Counted from the stretch's first letter, positions 33,614 to 43,777 are shown. The stretch: 64,000 bases of DNA from Leptolyngbya sp. CCY15150 (GCF_016888135.1 NZ_JACSWB010000156.1:1-64000), one strand, 5' to 3'. Notes: generated by a model from the letters alone, not told the origin. Made by a program: numbers and translations.

Positions 33614-35674
33614 CTATCTGGGTTCTTCCGGTAAAGTGGGCAGATCAGGCACCGGCTGGAGCTGTTGCTGCCAGGATTGAATCCGCAGTTGGGCGGCGGC
33701 ATAGGCTTCGGTGCGCGGTGGCACGTTTTGGGCGATCGCAATGGCATTTTCCAGATCCACCACCGCCTGCTGCTCCGCCGCGTTGAGCAGTTGGTAGCTC
33801 CAAGTGTTGATCATTTGATCGGCTTCGGAACGGCTGCTGTTGCTAGCCGGCACCTCATTGGCCAGTTGAATGGCGGCTACCAGTCCAGATATGGTGCCGC
33901 TGCTGGCGATCGCATAGGCATCTTGCAGGGGAATTTGCCCTTCCAGGCGGTTGCGCCAGGTGGTGACCTCCGCTTGGGCATCGGCCCGCAGGGCCCGACC
34001 TTCAGTAATCTGTTGCGCGGTGGAGATGGCCCCCCGCCAGTCGCCAGCATTGGCTAATTGGCGCGCCCGGTCGAGAATTGGCTGGTCTTCCAAGCGCTGC
34101 ACCTGGGCCGTCCAAGTGGCAATCCGGTCTTGGGCCGTGCCGGAGAGGGTGCGCCCCGGCTGAATCTGCTGGGCAGTGGCGATCGCTTGCTGCAAGGCGG
34201 CGACGGTTCCCGGCTGGGCAAGCTGGTTGGCCTGGTCAAGAATCGGCTGGTCTTCAATTCGCTGGATCTGGCTTAGCCATTCAGCTTCCAGACGCTGAGC
34301 CTCGCCAGCCCGAGGGTTGCCGTCGGGAATCATCTGACTTTCAGCGATCGCTGCCCGTAGGTCAGATACAGTGCCGGGGCGAGCCACCTGCCGGGCCGTA
34401 TCCAGACGGGTGACGTCTTGGATTTCTAGCCGCCATTGGCGAATCAAGGTCTGGGCTCGGCTATAGAGAGGGCGATCGCGCCGCAGTCGCTGGGCTTGTA
34501 GAATAGCCGACTCAAGATCTAGAGCCGTGCCGCGCCAAGCCTGGCTTTGGGCGGAGGCGATGGTGAGAAAATCCTGGGCTTCTTCCCCAAGGTTGATGGT
34601 ATCGGGAATGCTTTCAATGATGGCGATCGCTCCCTCATAGTCTTCCCGGTCGAGGGCTGCTTGAGCCAGATCTAAAAAGTCTTCCCCAATGCTCTTCAGC
34701 AGCGCTTGGGCTCCATCATGGGCATAGCTGGTGCTGCCAATGCCCTGCACCAGTTGAATAGCCTCGGCCAAGCTATCTGGATCTCCCCGATCGGCTAAGC
34801 GTTGAGCCTGGCCAAGAATCTCGCCATCCTTGCGGGCAACAGTGATGACTTCCTGGAGCTGCTCATGTCGAACGGTGCGCCAGTATTCATTCTCCACGTA
34901 GAGAAGCTGGTTGGAGGTGCGGAAGGCTTCTTGGTAGCTTTGATTGCGCAGCGCCGTTTCCACCGCACGGTAAATCGCTTCGCCTTCCGACCAAATGCGT
35001 TGCCAGTCCTGCACCTGATCATCTACGAGGTCGTGGGCGGCTAGATGCTCGGGAATGCGTTCTGCGATGGCGATCGCCTCCTCCAACTCCCCAGACTGGA
35101 AGGCTTCATCACCTAGCTCAAGAATCATCATCGACCAGGTTTCAATGGAGTCCTGAATTTCCTGCTGTAGGGGATGATCCTCAGGCAAACTTTCCACTAG
35201 CTGGATGGCTTCCAGCAAATCATCCACCGTGCGCTTATTAGCCGCGATGTCGGCGCAATACATGCGCAGGGAGGCGGAGGCGGTGGGCCAAAAAATAGCC
35301 GGGCAATTGGGCAGGGCCGGAATTTTGAACAGCAGAGCAGCGGCTAACAGTCCCGTGCCGGTGGTGCAGAGGACAGCCACTGTGCCCCACACTTGCCAAT
35401 TGCGAATCCACTGCCAGCGCTGGCGTGGTGCTGGCGTGGGCGTAGGCATGGGCGGCGCAAACGGTGGTGGCGGTGGCGGCTGACGGATCTGGTGTTGCAG
35501 ATCCTGCAAGGGATTTGACGACGGCGTGGAGCGATGGCCCGCTGACTGTTGCGGTAGGGGCGATCGCGGCAGGGGCGGCGCAGGACGAGGAAGCTGCACC
35601 GGACGACTCGGCCGATCCATGGGGCGCTGGGCTTGGGGTGGATGATAGCGAGTTTTCCGGCGATCGTGTGTCAT
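33614..35674 (-). CDS. Large membrane-anchored helical-repeat protein, unknown function
   Basis: A 686-residue protein. The first 85 residues are basic and very Pro-rich (cytoplasmic). One hydrophobic segment lies at about 96-117. The rest is a helical array of Ala/Glu/Gln-rich units of about 50-55 residues. Several units share a pattern: DQPILD.A.QLA..G....AI..AQQI..GR.....AQ....TW. The best copies lie around residues 450-610. The array resembles TPR/Sel1-like scaffolds but is not a canonical TPR. I know of similar cyanobacterial hypotheticals without function. It could be a periplasmic scaffold. Confidence 0.8.
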   Translation of the reverse strand: MTHDRRKTRYHPPQAQRPMDRPSRPVQLPRPAPPLPRSPLPQQSAGHRSTPSSNPLQDLQHQIRQPPPPPPFAPPMPTPTPAPRQRWQWIRNWQVWGTVAVLCTTGTGLLAAALLFKIPALPNCPAIFWPTASASLRMYCADIAANKRTVDDLLEAIQLVESLPEDHPLQQEIQDSIETWSMMILELGDEAFQSGELEEAIAIAERIPEHLAAHDLVDDQVQDWQRIWSEGEAIYRAVETALRNQSYQEAFRTSNQLLYVENEYWRTVRHEQLQEVITVARKDGEILGQAQRLADRGDPDSLAEAIQLVQGIGSTSYAHDGAQALLKSIGEDFLDLAQAALDREDYEGAIAIIESIPDTINLGEEAQDFLTIASAQSQAWRGTALDLESAILQAQRLRRDRPLYSRAQTLIRQWRLEIQDVTRLDTARQVARPGTVSDLRAAIAESQMIPDGNPRAGEAQRLEAEWLSQIQRIEDQPILDQANQLAQPGTVAALQQAIATAQQIQPGRTLSGTAQDRIATWTAQVQRLEDQPILDRARQLANAGDWRGAISTAQQITEGRALRADAQAEVTTWRNRLEGQIPLQDAYAIASSGTISGLVAAIQLANEVPASNSSRSEADQMINTWSYQLLNAAEQQAVVDLENAIAIAQNVPPRTEAYAAAQLRIQSWQQQLQPVPDLPTLPEEPR

Positions 35675-36490
35675 GAATAGAACCTAAAATCTGGCAATAA
35701 TACTCATGGCAAGGAGCAGACGTCTAGATACCTAAGTCAGCTCATGGTTCCCAACGGGAATGGTTGCTCTATCACGATCCATGGGGGATCTGAGAGCTTC
35801 TGCCGACGCTGAACTGGGCTACAGGCTGCACGGGATCCCGCCATCACCTCTCTCGTTGGAGTTTGCCTAGGTAACGTTTCCGGTAGATCCTGTCTGGAGA
35901 TGATGGCATGGATTCTCACCGTAGACAGGCGAGTGCAGGGTGCTGGCCCAGTTGGTTAGGCTGCTAGCGGATTGACTTGATAGTAACCGTCTTCGGCAAA
36001 ACTTGGCGGCTGACAGGTTGTCTAGATCGTTGCTATCCTAACGTTCCATGGTTAGAGTCTACTCAGTTTTTCAACATTCTCATCATTCCTTGACGACGGT
36101 CGGCAGGATCGACGTCAAACAACATAATTCGATACAAAAGTGACCGGACAGGACGCGACTCTGGCCCCAAACCTAAAACTAGGCCAAAAGCTAGGTCGAA
36201 TTTCTCACAGATGTCCTTACTATAGTCAGGAGGTCTTTTTCCGGGAGCGATCGCCCTTGAGAGGCTCCGGATGCTCTCGATCGTTGTCAGCCAGCCGTGA
36301 CGATAACGCTGCGATCGCCTTGTGTCCCAACGAGGGGATCAAGCAGATCGTCTCGTTGGGCTAGGTGCCACGGTGGTCTGATCCCGACGCCTAGATGGAT
36401 GAGGGGCGATGGTTTCTATGCCGCTGCCTGCCCATCTGTCGCCGATCGAGACTGCAAAGACTCCAGTTCTTATCATCTTGGATTGAACTC
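35675..36490. other. Long intergenic spacer between divergent genes
   Basis: About 815 bases, the second-longest gap here. It should contain promoters for the helical-repeat gene and malQ. CCTA/TAGG-containing inverted segments occur near 36170-36196. I see no tRNA, no recognised small RNA and no frame with a ribosome-binding site. Confidence 0.55.
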
Positions 36491-38023
36491 ATGCCTTTTC
36501 CTCGCTCCAGTGGTTTGTTGCTTCATCCCACCTCATTTCCCGGCCCCCACGGCATTGGAGACCTCGGGGGCGCTGCCTATGCTTTTGTTGATTTTTTAGC
36601 AGCCAGTGGTCAGCAACTGTGGCAGGTCTTGCCGCTCAGCCCCACGGGCTACGGCAACTCGCCCTACATGTGCTATTCCTCCATGGCGGGCAATCCTCTG
36701 TTGATTAGCCTAGATTTGTTGGTCGATGAAGGATGGCTGACCCACGACGATCTGTCGGTGTTGCCAGACTTTCCCAGCGACAAGGTTGACTACGATCGCG
36801 TCATTGCCACCAAAACACCCCTGCTCGATCGAGCTGCCGAGCGCTTTAAGGCCCATGCCTCGGATCGACAGCGCCAAGAGTTTGATGTGTTTTGCCATGC
36901 TCGGGCTTTTTGGCTCGACGACTTTGCCTTTTTTATGGCGCTTAAACAGGCCCATGGTGGCGAAAGCTGGCACCGTTGGGATGACGCGATCGCCAAACGT
37001 GATCCTGATACCCTAAGCCGTTGGCGTAAGCAGCTTGCCAACGATATTTACCACCACAAGTTTCTCCAGTTTGAATTTTTCCGCCAATGGTCTCATCTAA
37101 AGCAGTATGCCAACGATCGCCAAATTCAGATCATTGGTGACATGCCAATCTACGTGGCCCACGACAGCGCTGATGTCTGGTCACTGCCCCACATTTTCCA
37201 TCTGGATCCAGAAACGGGGGAACCAGCCCTAATGGCCGGTGTGCCCCCCGATTACTTCAGCGACACCGGCCAGCTATGGGGCAATCCCATCTATAACTGG
37301 GAGGCGATGCAGGCTTGGGGCTTTAAGTGGTGGCTGCAGCGCTTGCAGTCCATGTTGGAATATGTGGATTTAATTCGGGTTGACCACTTCCGAGGCTTTC
37401 AAGCCTACTGGGAAGTGCCCCAAGGGGAAACCACGGCTATGAACGGTCAGTGGGTGGAGGCTCCGGGTCGAGAGTTTTTTGAGACCGTCAAGAAGGAGCT
37501 AGGCAGTTTGCCGATCTTGGCCGAAGATCTCGGGGTAATTACCCCCGAGGTGGAAGCCCTACGGGATGAGTTTGACTTTCCGGGGATGAAAATTCTTCAC
37601 TTCGCCTTCGGTTCTGGCCCAGGCAACCCCTACCTACCGTTTAATTTCGAGCGCAACTGCATGGTCTATACCGGCACCCACGATAACAACACTACGGTGG
37701 GCTGGTTTGAAAGCCTCTCAGACTGGGAAAAAGACCATATCAGCCATTACCTAGGCGATATCAGCTATGACGGGATCCACTGGGACATGATTCGCCTGGC
37801 CCTCAGCTCCCATGCCAACCAAGCCGTGATCCCCTTCCAGGATCTCTTGGGACTAGGGGAAGGTGCTCGGATGAACCTGCCTGGTGCCCCAACCGGGAAC
37901 TGGGAGTGGCGCTATAGAGATGAAGCCGTCAACCCAGAATTGGCAGGGCGGATGCATATGCTGACGGAGATGTATGGACGCCTGCCCCAGCCCCCAGCCC
38001 CCGAGGATGAGTCCGATGGGTAG
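36491..38023 (+). CDS. malQ: 4-alpha-glucanotransferase (GH77, amylomaltase)
   Basis: A 510-residue cytosolic disproportionating enzyme that transfers maltooligosaccharide segments in glycogen or maltose metabolism. GH77 catalytic motifs are intact: the nucleophile Asp in LIRVDHFRGFQAYW, the acid/base Glu in LAEDLGVI, and the third Asp in YTGTHDNNTTVGW. The N-terminal SSGLLLHPTSFPGPHGIGDLG block is typical and fixes the start at ATG 36491, although the frame is open 32 codons further upstream. It is monocistronic by context. Confidence 0.95.
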   Translation: MPFPRSSGLLLHPTSFPGPHGIGDLGGAAYAFVDFLAASGQQLWQVLPLSPTGYGNSPYMCYSSMAGNPLLISLDLLVDEGWLTHDDLSVLPDFPSDKVDYDRVIATKTPLLDRAAERFKAHASDRQRQEFDVFCHARAFWLDDFAFFMALKQAHGGESWHRWDDAIAKRDPDTLSRWRKQLANDIYHHKFLQFEFFRQWSHLKQYANDRQIQIIGDMPIYVAHDSADVWSLPHIFHLDPETGEPALMAGVPPDYFSDTGQLWGNPIYNWEAMQAWGFKWWLQRLQSMLEYVDLIRVDHFRGFQAYWEVPQGETTAMNGQWVEAPGREFFETVKKELGSLPILAEDLGVITPEVEALRDEFDFPGMKILHFAFGSGPGNPYLPFNFERNCMVYTGTHDNNTTVGWFESLSDWEKDHISHYLGDISYDGIHWDMIRLALSSHANQAVIPFQDLLGLGEGARMNLPGAPTGNWEWRYRDEAVNPELAGRMHMLTEMYGRLPQPPAPEDESDG

Positions 38024-38062
38024 CTGGGTAACTGGGGTTTGGATGCGCTTAGGCGTTAGAAC

Positions 38063-38905
38063 CTAGGGTGTGAGTGGGGGGCGATCGCCTGATACCTGTC
38101 GAAACGCGATCGCTTCCCCATCAGGCATCAGGGCCGTTGGGGAGGACGCAGAATAGGTCACTTCTGCCACCGTACCCGGTTCTCCTAAGGGCTTAGCCTG
38201 ACCATCATAGGTAACCACCAGGCCCCCAGCATTGCCGGCTAGGATCGTCAGTTGGGTATCGGCTGTCCAAGTATGGCTGCTGCCTTCGCTCAGGGTATCT
38301 TCAAAGGTCATCTCGCCATCGGAGACCACCCGCACCCAAGAAGGAGCCGTAACGCTCACATCCACCCGCACCGGACGCTGCTCCTCGGTAGCCGCGCCGG
38401 GGGCTGGTGCGGGAGTCGGCTCTGTGACTGGCTCTGTGGGAACAGGCATCGTCGTCTGTTGATTGACCAGACGCTCCTCTGCCAAGGGTGACACCGACCG
38501 GTTCATCAGATGAGATAGCCCACTGATCGCCGCCGTAATCAACAAAATATAGGCAACATACAGGTGGAGCGGCCGGAGCTGGGCTGCAGGCAGATCCCGC
38601 CATGAGATGCCGCCGCTACTGGTTTGCACCGTTGGGGTCACCGGAAAGGTGGCCGCCAGTTCAGCGCCATCTAGCCCAAGAGCATCTGCATAGCGCTTGA
38701 TTAACCCGCGAATATAAACGGGTTCAGGCAAAGCATGGATATGCCCCGCTTCAATGGCCATCAGCAGGCTAGGGCGGATCAGGGTTGAGGCGTTAATCTG
38801 ATCCAACGATAGGTGAGCATCTTGGCGAGCCTGTTGCAAATAAGCGCCAATTGCCGCCAATTGTTCGGCCTGGTGCGATTCTGGGTAATAGCCATGTCTA
38901 CTCAT
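38063..38905 (-). CDS. RodZ-like protein (HTH, membrane anchor, C-terminal DUF4115)
   Basis: A protein of about 280 residues. The N-terminal Cro/C1-like helix-turn-helix (about 15-85) has the RodZ pattern (IGAYLQQARQDAHLSLDQI, IEAGHIHALPEPVYIRGLIKRYADALGLD). A hydrophobic segment at about 127-147 and an exported region with a Pro/Thr linker and a beta-rich domain (VRVDVSVTAPSWVRVVSDGE) follow. RodZ links the MreB cytoskeleton to the cell-wall machinery. I chose the second in-frame Met (38905). The rRNA-type pseudouridine synthase gene lies just upstream on the same strand. Confidence 0.85.
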   Translation of the reverse strand: MSRHGYYPESHQAEQLAAIGAYLQQARQDAHLSLDQINASTLIRPSLLMAIEAGHIHALPEPVYIRGLIKRYADALGLDGAELAATFPVTPTVQTSSGGISWRDLPAAQLRPLHLYVAYILLITAAISGLSHLMNRSVSPLAEERLVNQQTTMPVPTEPVTEPTPAPAPGAATEEQRPVRVDVSVTAPSWVRVVSDGEMTFEDTLSEGSSHTWTADTQLTILAGNAGGLVVTYDGQAKPLGEPGTVAEVTYSASSPTALMPDGEAIAFRQVSGDRPPLTP

Positions 38906-38931
38906 AGTGCGTACCCTTGACATCAACGAAA

Positions 38932-39741
38932 CTACCTTGTGCGAACGCGATGGAGCGGAAGATGTCGGTCGGTGGGATGGTCGGTGGGATGGTTCGTGCG
39001 ATGGTTGGAAGATGGATGCAATGAATCAAGTTCACGGTGAGTCAGTTGACGGTGGTGCCCCTCAGGGAGGGGGTGGAGGGCGATCGCTCCGATAGCGGTG
39101 CGATGCAGGTGAATGACTGGATGCCCTAGCTTTTCCGCTATTCGACGAATTTGTCGATTACGTCCCTCTTGTAGAACAATCTCAAGCTGGGTGCGGTGAG
39201 CCGGATAACGCTGATGATCAAGAACTCTAACCTGGGCTGGCTGAGTACGCCGTCCTGATAGTACAACGCCGTCCCGCCATTTTTGAAGAGTGGATTGAGA
39301 AAGACAACCCTCTACCCAAACCTGGTAGGTTTTTGGAATGGTGTGGCTAGGATGGGTCAGGTGAAAGGTCAAGGAGCCATCGTTTGTGAGTACAAGAGCG
39401 CCGGTGCTCTCTGCATCTAACCGCCCGACTGGGTGTAGTCCTGTGCCATGGGATAGATGATGGGGTAGAAGATCAAGGACAGTGGTGCGATTCCAGGGAT
39501 CGTCGCAGGTGGTGACGACGCCGGCGGGTTTATGAAGCAAGATGTAGATCGGCTGGGGGCGCTGATGAGATTCAAGTGGTGTTCCATCCACGTCGATGCG
39601 ATCGCAGCTTGGGTCGGCTGTTTGTCCGAGAGAAACGATTGAGCCGTTCAGGCGAACGCGCCCGTCGAGAATCATTTGCTCTGCTTGACGACGAGAAGCA
39701 ATGCCCCACTTTGACAATAGCTTTTGAACTCGTTCAGCCAT
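38932..39741 (-). CDS. Pseudouridine synthase, RsuA/RluB/E/F family
   Basis: A 269-residue RNA-modifying enzyme. An N-terminal S4 domain (VQKLLSKWGIASRRQAEQMILDGRVRLNG, about 4-32) precedes the catalytic domain. The catalytic Asp lies in GRLDAESTGALVLTNDG (about 101-117), and QEGRNRQIRRIAEKLGHPV is present. Length and S4 domain fit an rRNA-acting enzyme, probably RluB-like; the exact site is not assignable. The last 30 residues are a low-complexity His/Thr/Pro/Asp tail encoded by short GGTGGGATGGTC repeats (about 38968-39000), probably a slippage product. Confidence 0.9.
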   Translation of the reverse strand: MAERVQKLLSKWGIASRRQAEQMILDGRVRLNGSIVSLGQTADPSCDRIDVDGTPLESHQRPQPIYILLHKPAGVVTTCDDPWNRTTVLDLLPHHLSHGTGLHPVGRLDAESTGALVLTNDGSLTFHLTHPSHTIPKTYQVWVEGCLSQSTLQKWRDGVVLSGRRTQPAQVRVLDHQRYPAHRTQLEIVLQEGRNRQIRRIAEKLGHPVIHLHRTAIGAIALHPLPEGHHRQLTHRELDSLHPSSNHRTNHPTDHPTDRHLPLHRVRTR

Positions 39742-39972
39742 AGACCTCGCACTGGAAGATCACATCAAGAACCTGGCAATAGGAATACGCACAATTGAGT
39801 ATTCCTCTAACCCTAGTTTAGTTCATGTACAAATATTACAAGATGTCTGCCCAGAACCCTATCTTTTTCACGAAAGTCTTGGGATCTGAGGTAGAGATTC
39901 AGAACCACGAGGGGCGCGTGGGCTCAAGGGCTTGGTTCCATGGGTAGGATCCATGAGGGTCAATGGGTAGAG

Positions 39973-41436
39973 TCAATGAGTAGGATCAATAGGTAGGGTC
40001 AGACGCAACCAGGCTCCATGGGTTTCAGGATGGTTGCTGGCAGTGATCTGGCCGCCGTGGGCGGTGACAATTTGTTGGACGATGGACAGCCCTAAGCCGC
40101 TACCGCTGCAGTGTGGTACGGGGGAGACTGGCGGGCGATCGCCTTCTGACAGATCGGGTTGTGTGGCCGAAACGGTGAGATAGCTCTGCCGCGATCGCGA
40201 GGGATCAGCACGGTAGAAGCGATCGAAGACATGCTCAATGGTGTCGTTGGGAAAACCTTCTCCGGCATCAATAAAGTCGATGATGATGTGGGATCCCGGT
40301 GCATCAATGTCGGTGGAGCTGGTTTGGGAACTAAGGCTTGAAGAAGATGACAGCCGGCTATCCACGGGGGGATCTGGGTCAAGAACACCTCCGGCAGCGT
40401 CAGACCGTCCGGCCGCGGCGGGATCAGGCTGGATGCTGAACTGCGCTTCTACGGCGATCGCTGCCGCCACGGGACTATATTTAATGCTGTTGTCGAAAAG
40501 ATTGATAAAGACTCGATACATGCGGGCTTCATCGACATTGGCGTAGAGTTTGTCTGGCCCGCTATAGGATAGGCGAAGTTTTTTTTTGCGTGCCAAGGGT
40601 TCAAGATTGAGCCAGGCCGTTTGCAAAAGTTGAGCTAAGTCGGTGGGGCTACGCTTCAGTTGTCGGAGCGATCGCTGCTCTAGCTGGCTGAGGTCTAAGA
40701 GATCTTGGACGAGATTGCTCAGGCGAACGGTTTCGTTAACTAAGCGCTCTGCCCAACCGTTGAGGGGGGGAGAAAGGCGATCTTGGAGGGTCTCGGCAAC
40801 CAGGCGAATGGATGTTAAGGGGGTTTTGAGTTCGTGGGCCACGTCAGAAATCCAGCGATCGCGCTGCTGTTTGAGCATGACCGCCTCTTGGCGATTTTCT
40901 AAAAACACACCCACATGGCGATTGGACAGCATCATCCCATAGCCGCGCAGAGCCCGAGGCTGGGGCTGGGAGCGAGCGTAGAGATCCGAGGAAACGGGGT
41001 AGAATACCCAGTCAGCCTGCTGGAGCCGCTCGGCGTGGCGCGTTTGGTCAATCAGCTCGTCTAAATCGTAGGAGCGTACGAGCTCTAAGAGGAGACGTGG
41101 TGGAATGCCCTCCTGTCCGGGAATATTCAGCAACTGCTCGGCTTGAGGATTGGCCCAAACCAGCCGGTTTTCATCATCCACATGCAGGTAGCCGATGGGG
41201 GCCGTGTGCAGGATGCGCTGAAAGACCTCAATCTGTTTAGCCTGCTGCTCGATTTGCTGTTGCTGATAGGTGATGGCGAGCGACAGTTTAGACTCCAGCG
41301 AAAAGGGGGAACTGGGCTCTCCCTCCGAGCGCAGATTGGATAGTAGGGTTTTGAGTTTGACGCGATCGCGCTGTCGCTGGTAGAACAGCCAGAGGAGGCC
41401 AACTACCAACCCCAAGATAAATTCCAAGATTCCCAC
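39973..41436 (-). CDS. sphS: Phosphate-sensing-type histidine kinase (SphS/PhoR-like)
   Basis: A 487-residue kinase. An N-terminal hydrophobic helix (about 3-19) anchors it, and a PAS domain (about 70-180) contains the TAPIGYLHVDDENRLVWAN block. The dimerisation/phosphotransfer helix has His201 in DVAHELKTPLTSIRL. The ATPase domain shows the N box (NLFDNSIKYSP), G1 (DAGEGFP), F box (FDRFYRAD) and G2 (GSGLGLSIV). A Ser/Asp-rich stretch of about 40 residues is inserted between the N and G1 boxes, and another shorter one before G2. It lies downstream of an OmpR-type regulator, as in SphR-SphS. The phosphate role is inferred from architecture and the pst operon nearby. Confidence 0.8.
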   Translation of the reverse strand: MGILEFILGLVVGLLWLFYQRQRDRVKLKTLLSNLRSEGEPSSPFSLESKLSLAITYQQQQIEQQAKQIEVFQRILHTAPIGYLHVDDENRLVWANPQAEQLLNIPGQEGIPPRLLLELVRSYDLDELIDQTRHAERLQQADWVFYPVSSDLYARSQPQPRALRGYGMMLSNRHVGVFLENRQEAVMLKQQRDRWISDVAHELKTPLTSIRLVAETLQDRLSPPLNGWAERLVNETVRLSNLVQDLLDLSQLEQRSLRQLKRSPTDLAQLLQTAWLNLEPLARKKKLRLSYSGPDKLYANVDEARMYRVFINLFDNSIKYSPVAAAIAVEAQFSIQPDPAAAGRSDAAGGVLDPDPPVDSRLSSSSSLSSQTSSTDIDAPGSHIIIDFIDAGEGFPNDTIEHVFDRFYRADPSRSRQSYLTVSATQPDLSEGDRPPVSPVPHCSGSGLGLSIVQQIVTAHGGQITASNHPETHGAWLRLTLPIDPTH

Positions 41437-41627
41437 AATTTGCCTTGCTGATCTGGGTGGTCTAATCGGTTAGCGCATCAGACGTCAGTTGATGCGTTTC
41501 CCCATTATCGACAGTTTTATCGGGACTGGTTGTCCCCGATCCTATGATCATACTTTTTTTATGGGATAGTCTTTCACCACCTCTAGACGCAATCGATAGG
41601 ACGGTGGTGCTCCTGAGCGATCGCGTC

Positions 41628-42380
41628 CTAGCCAAACCGATAGCCAAAGCCGCGCACGGTGAGCAAATATTCTGGATTACTAGGATTCAGCTCTAGCTTT
41701 TCCCGCAGCCAGCGGATGTGGACATCAACCGTCTTGCTGTCGCCCATAAAGTCTGGCCCCCAGACGCGCTCAATCAACTGCTCCCGCGACCAAACCCGGC
41801 GCGGATTGCTCATAAACAATTCCAAAATTCGATATTCTTTGGGCGACAGGCTGATCTCATGCCCCCGCACGGTCACCCGGCATTCTTGGGGATAGAGCGT
41901 AATCTCTTGGAAGCTGAGAACTTGAGATTGCGGTTGCGGTTGATTATTGCGATGACGCCGCAGCAATGCCCGGCAGCGAGCAATCAGCTCTCGCATACCA
42001 AAGGGCTTGGTGAGATAGTCATCCGCCCCAACTTCTAACCCCACCACCCGATCTGTTTCACTGCCCTTGGCGCTCAGCATCAGAATAGGAACGCTGTTGC
42101 CTTCGTGGCGAATTAATCGACATAGATCAAGTCCGTTCACCGACGGCAGCATCAAGTCTAGGATAATCAGATCCACAGGCTCTGCATCCGAGTCTTGAGT
42201 ACGGCGAAATTGGCAGGTGAGTTCCATGGCCATGCGCCCATCTTCAGCGGTGAGCACCTCGTAGCCTTCTTCGTTTAAAGCTAGGGCAATGGTTTCTCGG
42301 ATGAGTTCTTCATCTTCGACTACTAAGACTCGCCCTAATCGAATATCCTGAGACGGCTTTTTCGCGTCCAGCGTCAGCAT
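41628..42380 (-). CDS. sphR: OmpR-family response regulator (SphR/PhoB-like)
   Basis: A DNA-binding regulator of about 250 residues. The receiver domain has the acidic pair in VVEDEE, phospho-acceptor Asp75 in IILDLMLPS, and the Lys in YLTKPFGMRE. The C-terminal winged helix (about 150-250) has LSPKEYRILELFMSNPRRVWSREQL and KTVDVHIRWLREKLE, then the ending VRGFGYRFG. I chose the Met at 42380; the frame is open to 42473. The kinase gene follows 191 bases downstream on the same strand. It would be expected to bind Pho boxes such as the one before pstS. Confidence 0.82.
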   Translation of the reverse strand: MLTLDAKKPSQDIRLGRVLVVEDEELIRETIALALNEEGYEVLTAEDGRMAMELTCQFRRTQDSDAEPVDLIILDLMLPSVNGLDLCRLIRHEGNSVPILMLSAKGSETDRVVGLEVGADDYLTKPFGMRELIARCRALLRRHRNNQPQPQSQVLSFQEITLYPQECRVTVRGHEISLSPKEYRILELFMSNPRRVWSREQLIERVWGPDFMGDSKTVDVHIRWLREKLELNPSNPEYLLTVRGFGYRFG

Positions 42381-42473
42381 TGGAGTTGTCCTATAGTGCT
42401 GTATTCGGCAGTTCAGCTCAATCCTACCAGACTCCCATCCTGCTTTTTCCTGCCTGTGATGGGTAACTGACAA

Positions 42474-43048
42474 TTTTTAACTGTGATTTAAGTTACTAAA
42501 CCTTCCTGATCTTGATTGTAGCTAGGATAATGCTAGGCGAATCAGGAAAATTTCCCCTGAGCTTGGGGGGCGATCGCGTGGGGAGATGCCAAATTATGTT
42601 AAACCAGATACATCGCAATCCCCCGATCGTGATGCTAACGCCTGCCTCGCAACGGTATGGTGTTTCAAGACCGCGATTGAGCGATCCCCATGACGTTCTA
42701 GGGTGCTTTGGGCGTCATGCATGTCGTAGACTGTCGGCGATCGCCTGGATGCTGCGCATGATCTGGGTTCTGCGGGTGAACATGGCTTGCCGTCTTGCAA
42801 CATTTCTTAATGCAAGATACAAAAAGAGTGGGACGTGATGGAGGGCGATCGCCCCATGAGCTGGTTGGATTAGCGCGCAATCTTGGGTTTAGAGCCGTTG
42901 ATCTCGGTTGGTTTGGGACTATGAGGATGTATTTCCTTGGCAAATCGGTTGAGAATAGAGAAGTAGGTTTCTGGGATCATCATCTCCAGGGAGGGGAAGC
43001 CAGCTTGTCAGTTGTATGTTTGATCCGTGAAAGGAGAGTGGCCCGCCT
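42474..43048. other. Intergenic spacer between divergent genes
   Basis: About 575 bases upstream of both sphR and the DUF502 gene. On the minus strand, CTTAAATC-3 bases-GTTAAAAA near 42474-42492 faintly resembles a Pho box. No supported gene: the open frames lack ribosome-binding sites and read as shadow sequence. Confidence 0.55.
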
Positions 43049-43777
43049 GTGATCAAGAATTTCACCCAAGACTTGAAAAACGATTTAATTGCAGGCTTGT
43101 TGGTCATCATTCCGCTAGCCACCACCATTTGGCTGACGATTACGATCGCCAGTTGGGTGTTCGATTTTTTGACTCGAATCCCCAAACAGGTGAACCCGTT
43201 TAATGATCTCAACCCATTTTTGGGAAACCTGCTGAATTTGTCGGTGGGCTTGGCGGTGCCCCTGTCCTGCATTTTGCTGATTGGTTTGATGGCGCGGAAT
43301 ATTGCTGGGCGCTGGCTCCTTGATCTAGGAGAGCGAATCCTGCAGGGCATTCCCCTGGCTGGATCGGTCTACAAAACCCTCAAGCAGCTCCTAGAAACCA
43401 TTTTGCGAGACTCCAGCGATAAGTTTCGTCGGGTGGTGCTGGTGGAATATCCTCGGCGGGGCATGTGGGCGATCGCCTTTGTGACGGGGGCGATCGGCGG
43501 TGGCATTCAACCCCAGTTGCCCGAACCCATGCTCAGCGTGTTTATCCCAACCACACCTAACCCCACCACCGGCTGGTATGCGCTGGTGCCCGAAAAAGAT
43601 GTGATTACCTTGGCGATGTCTACAGAAGATGCCTTTAAGGTCTTGATTTCTGTGGGGATTGTGGGGCCGAGTATGGGCAATGTACAAACCAGTACCCTGG
43701 GCGATCGCTTGCAGGACGGGGCGGCCATCCCCGATCTTGCGCAGACCTATTCGATGGTGCCTGCTGACGAAGAATAA
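43049..43777 (+). CDS. DUF502-family membrane protein
   Basis: A 242-residue protein with two strong hydrophobic helices (about 12-38 and 65-88) and a soluble C-terminal region. Family blocks include GLLVIIPLATTIWL, IPLAGSVYKTLKQLLETI, FRRVVLVEYPRRGMWAIAFVTG and VFIPTTPNPTTGWYALVP. The family is widespread and without a settled function. It starts with GTG 43049, with AAAGGAGAG upstream (about 43030-43038). Confidence 0.9.
   Translation: MIKNFTQDLKNDLIAGLLVIIPLATTIWLTITIASWVFDFLTRIPKQVNPFNDLNPFLGNLLNLSVGLAVPLSCILLIGLMARNIAGRWLLDLGERILQGIPLAGSVYKTLKQLLETILRDSSDKFRRVVLVEYPRRGMWAIAFVTGAIGGGIQPQLPEPMLSVFIPTTPNPTTGWYALVPEKDVITLAMSTEDAFKVLISVGIVGPSMGNVQTSTLGDRLQDGAAIPDLAQTYSMVPADEE

Noticed and set aside
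42474-42492. Pho box upstream of sphR
   Set aside because: CTTAAATC and GTTAAAAA at an 11-base period match the consensus at only about half the positions, so the A+T-rich context explains them.
42512-42838. 108-codon frame in the sphR-DUF502 gap
   Set aside because: No ribosome-binding site and no plausible protein pattern; it overlaps the likely promoter of sphR.
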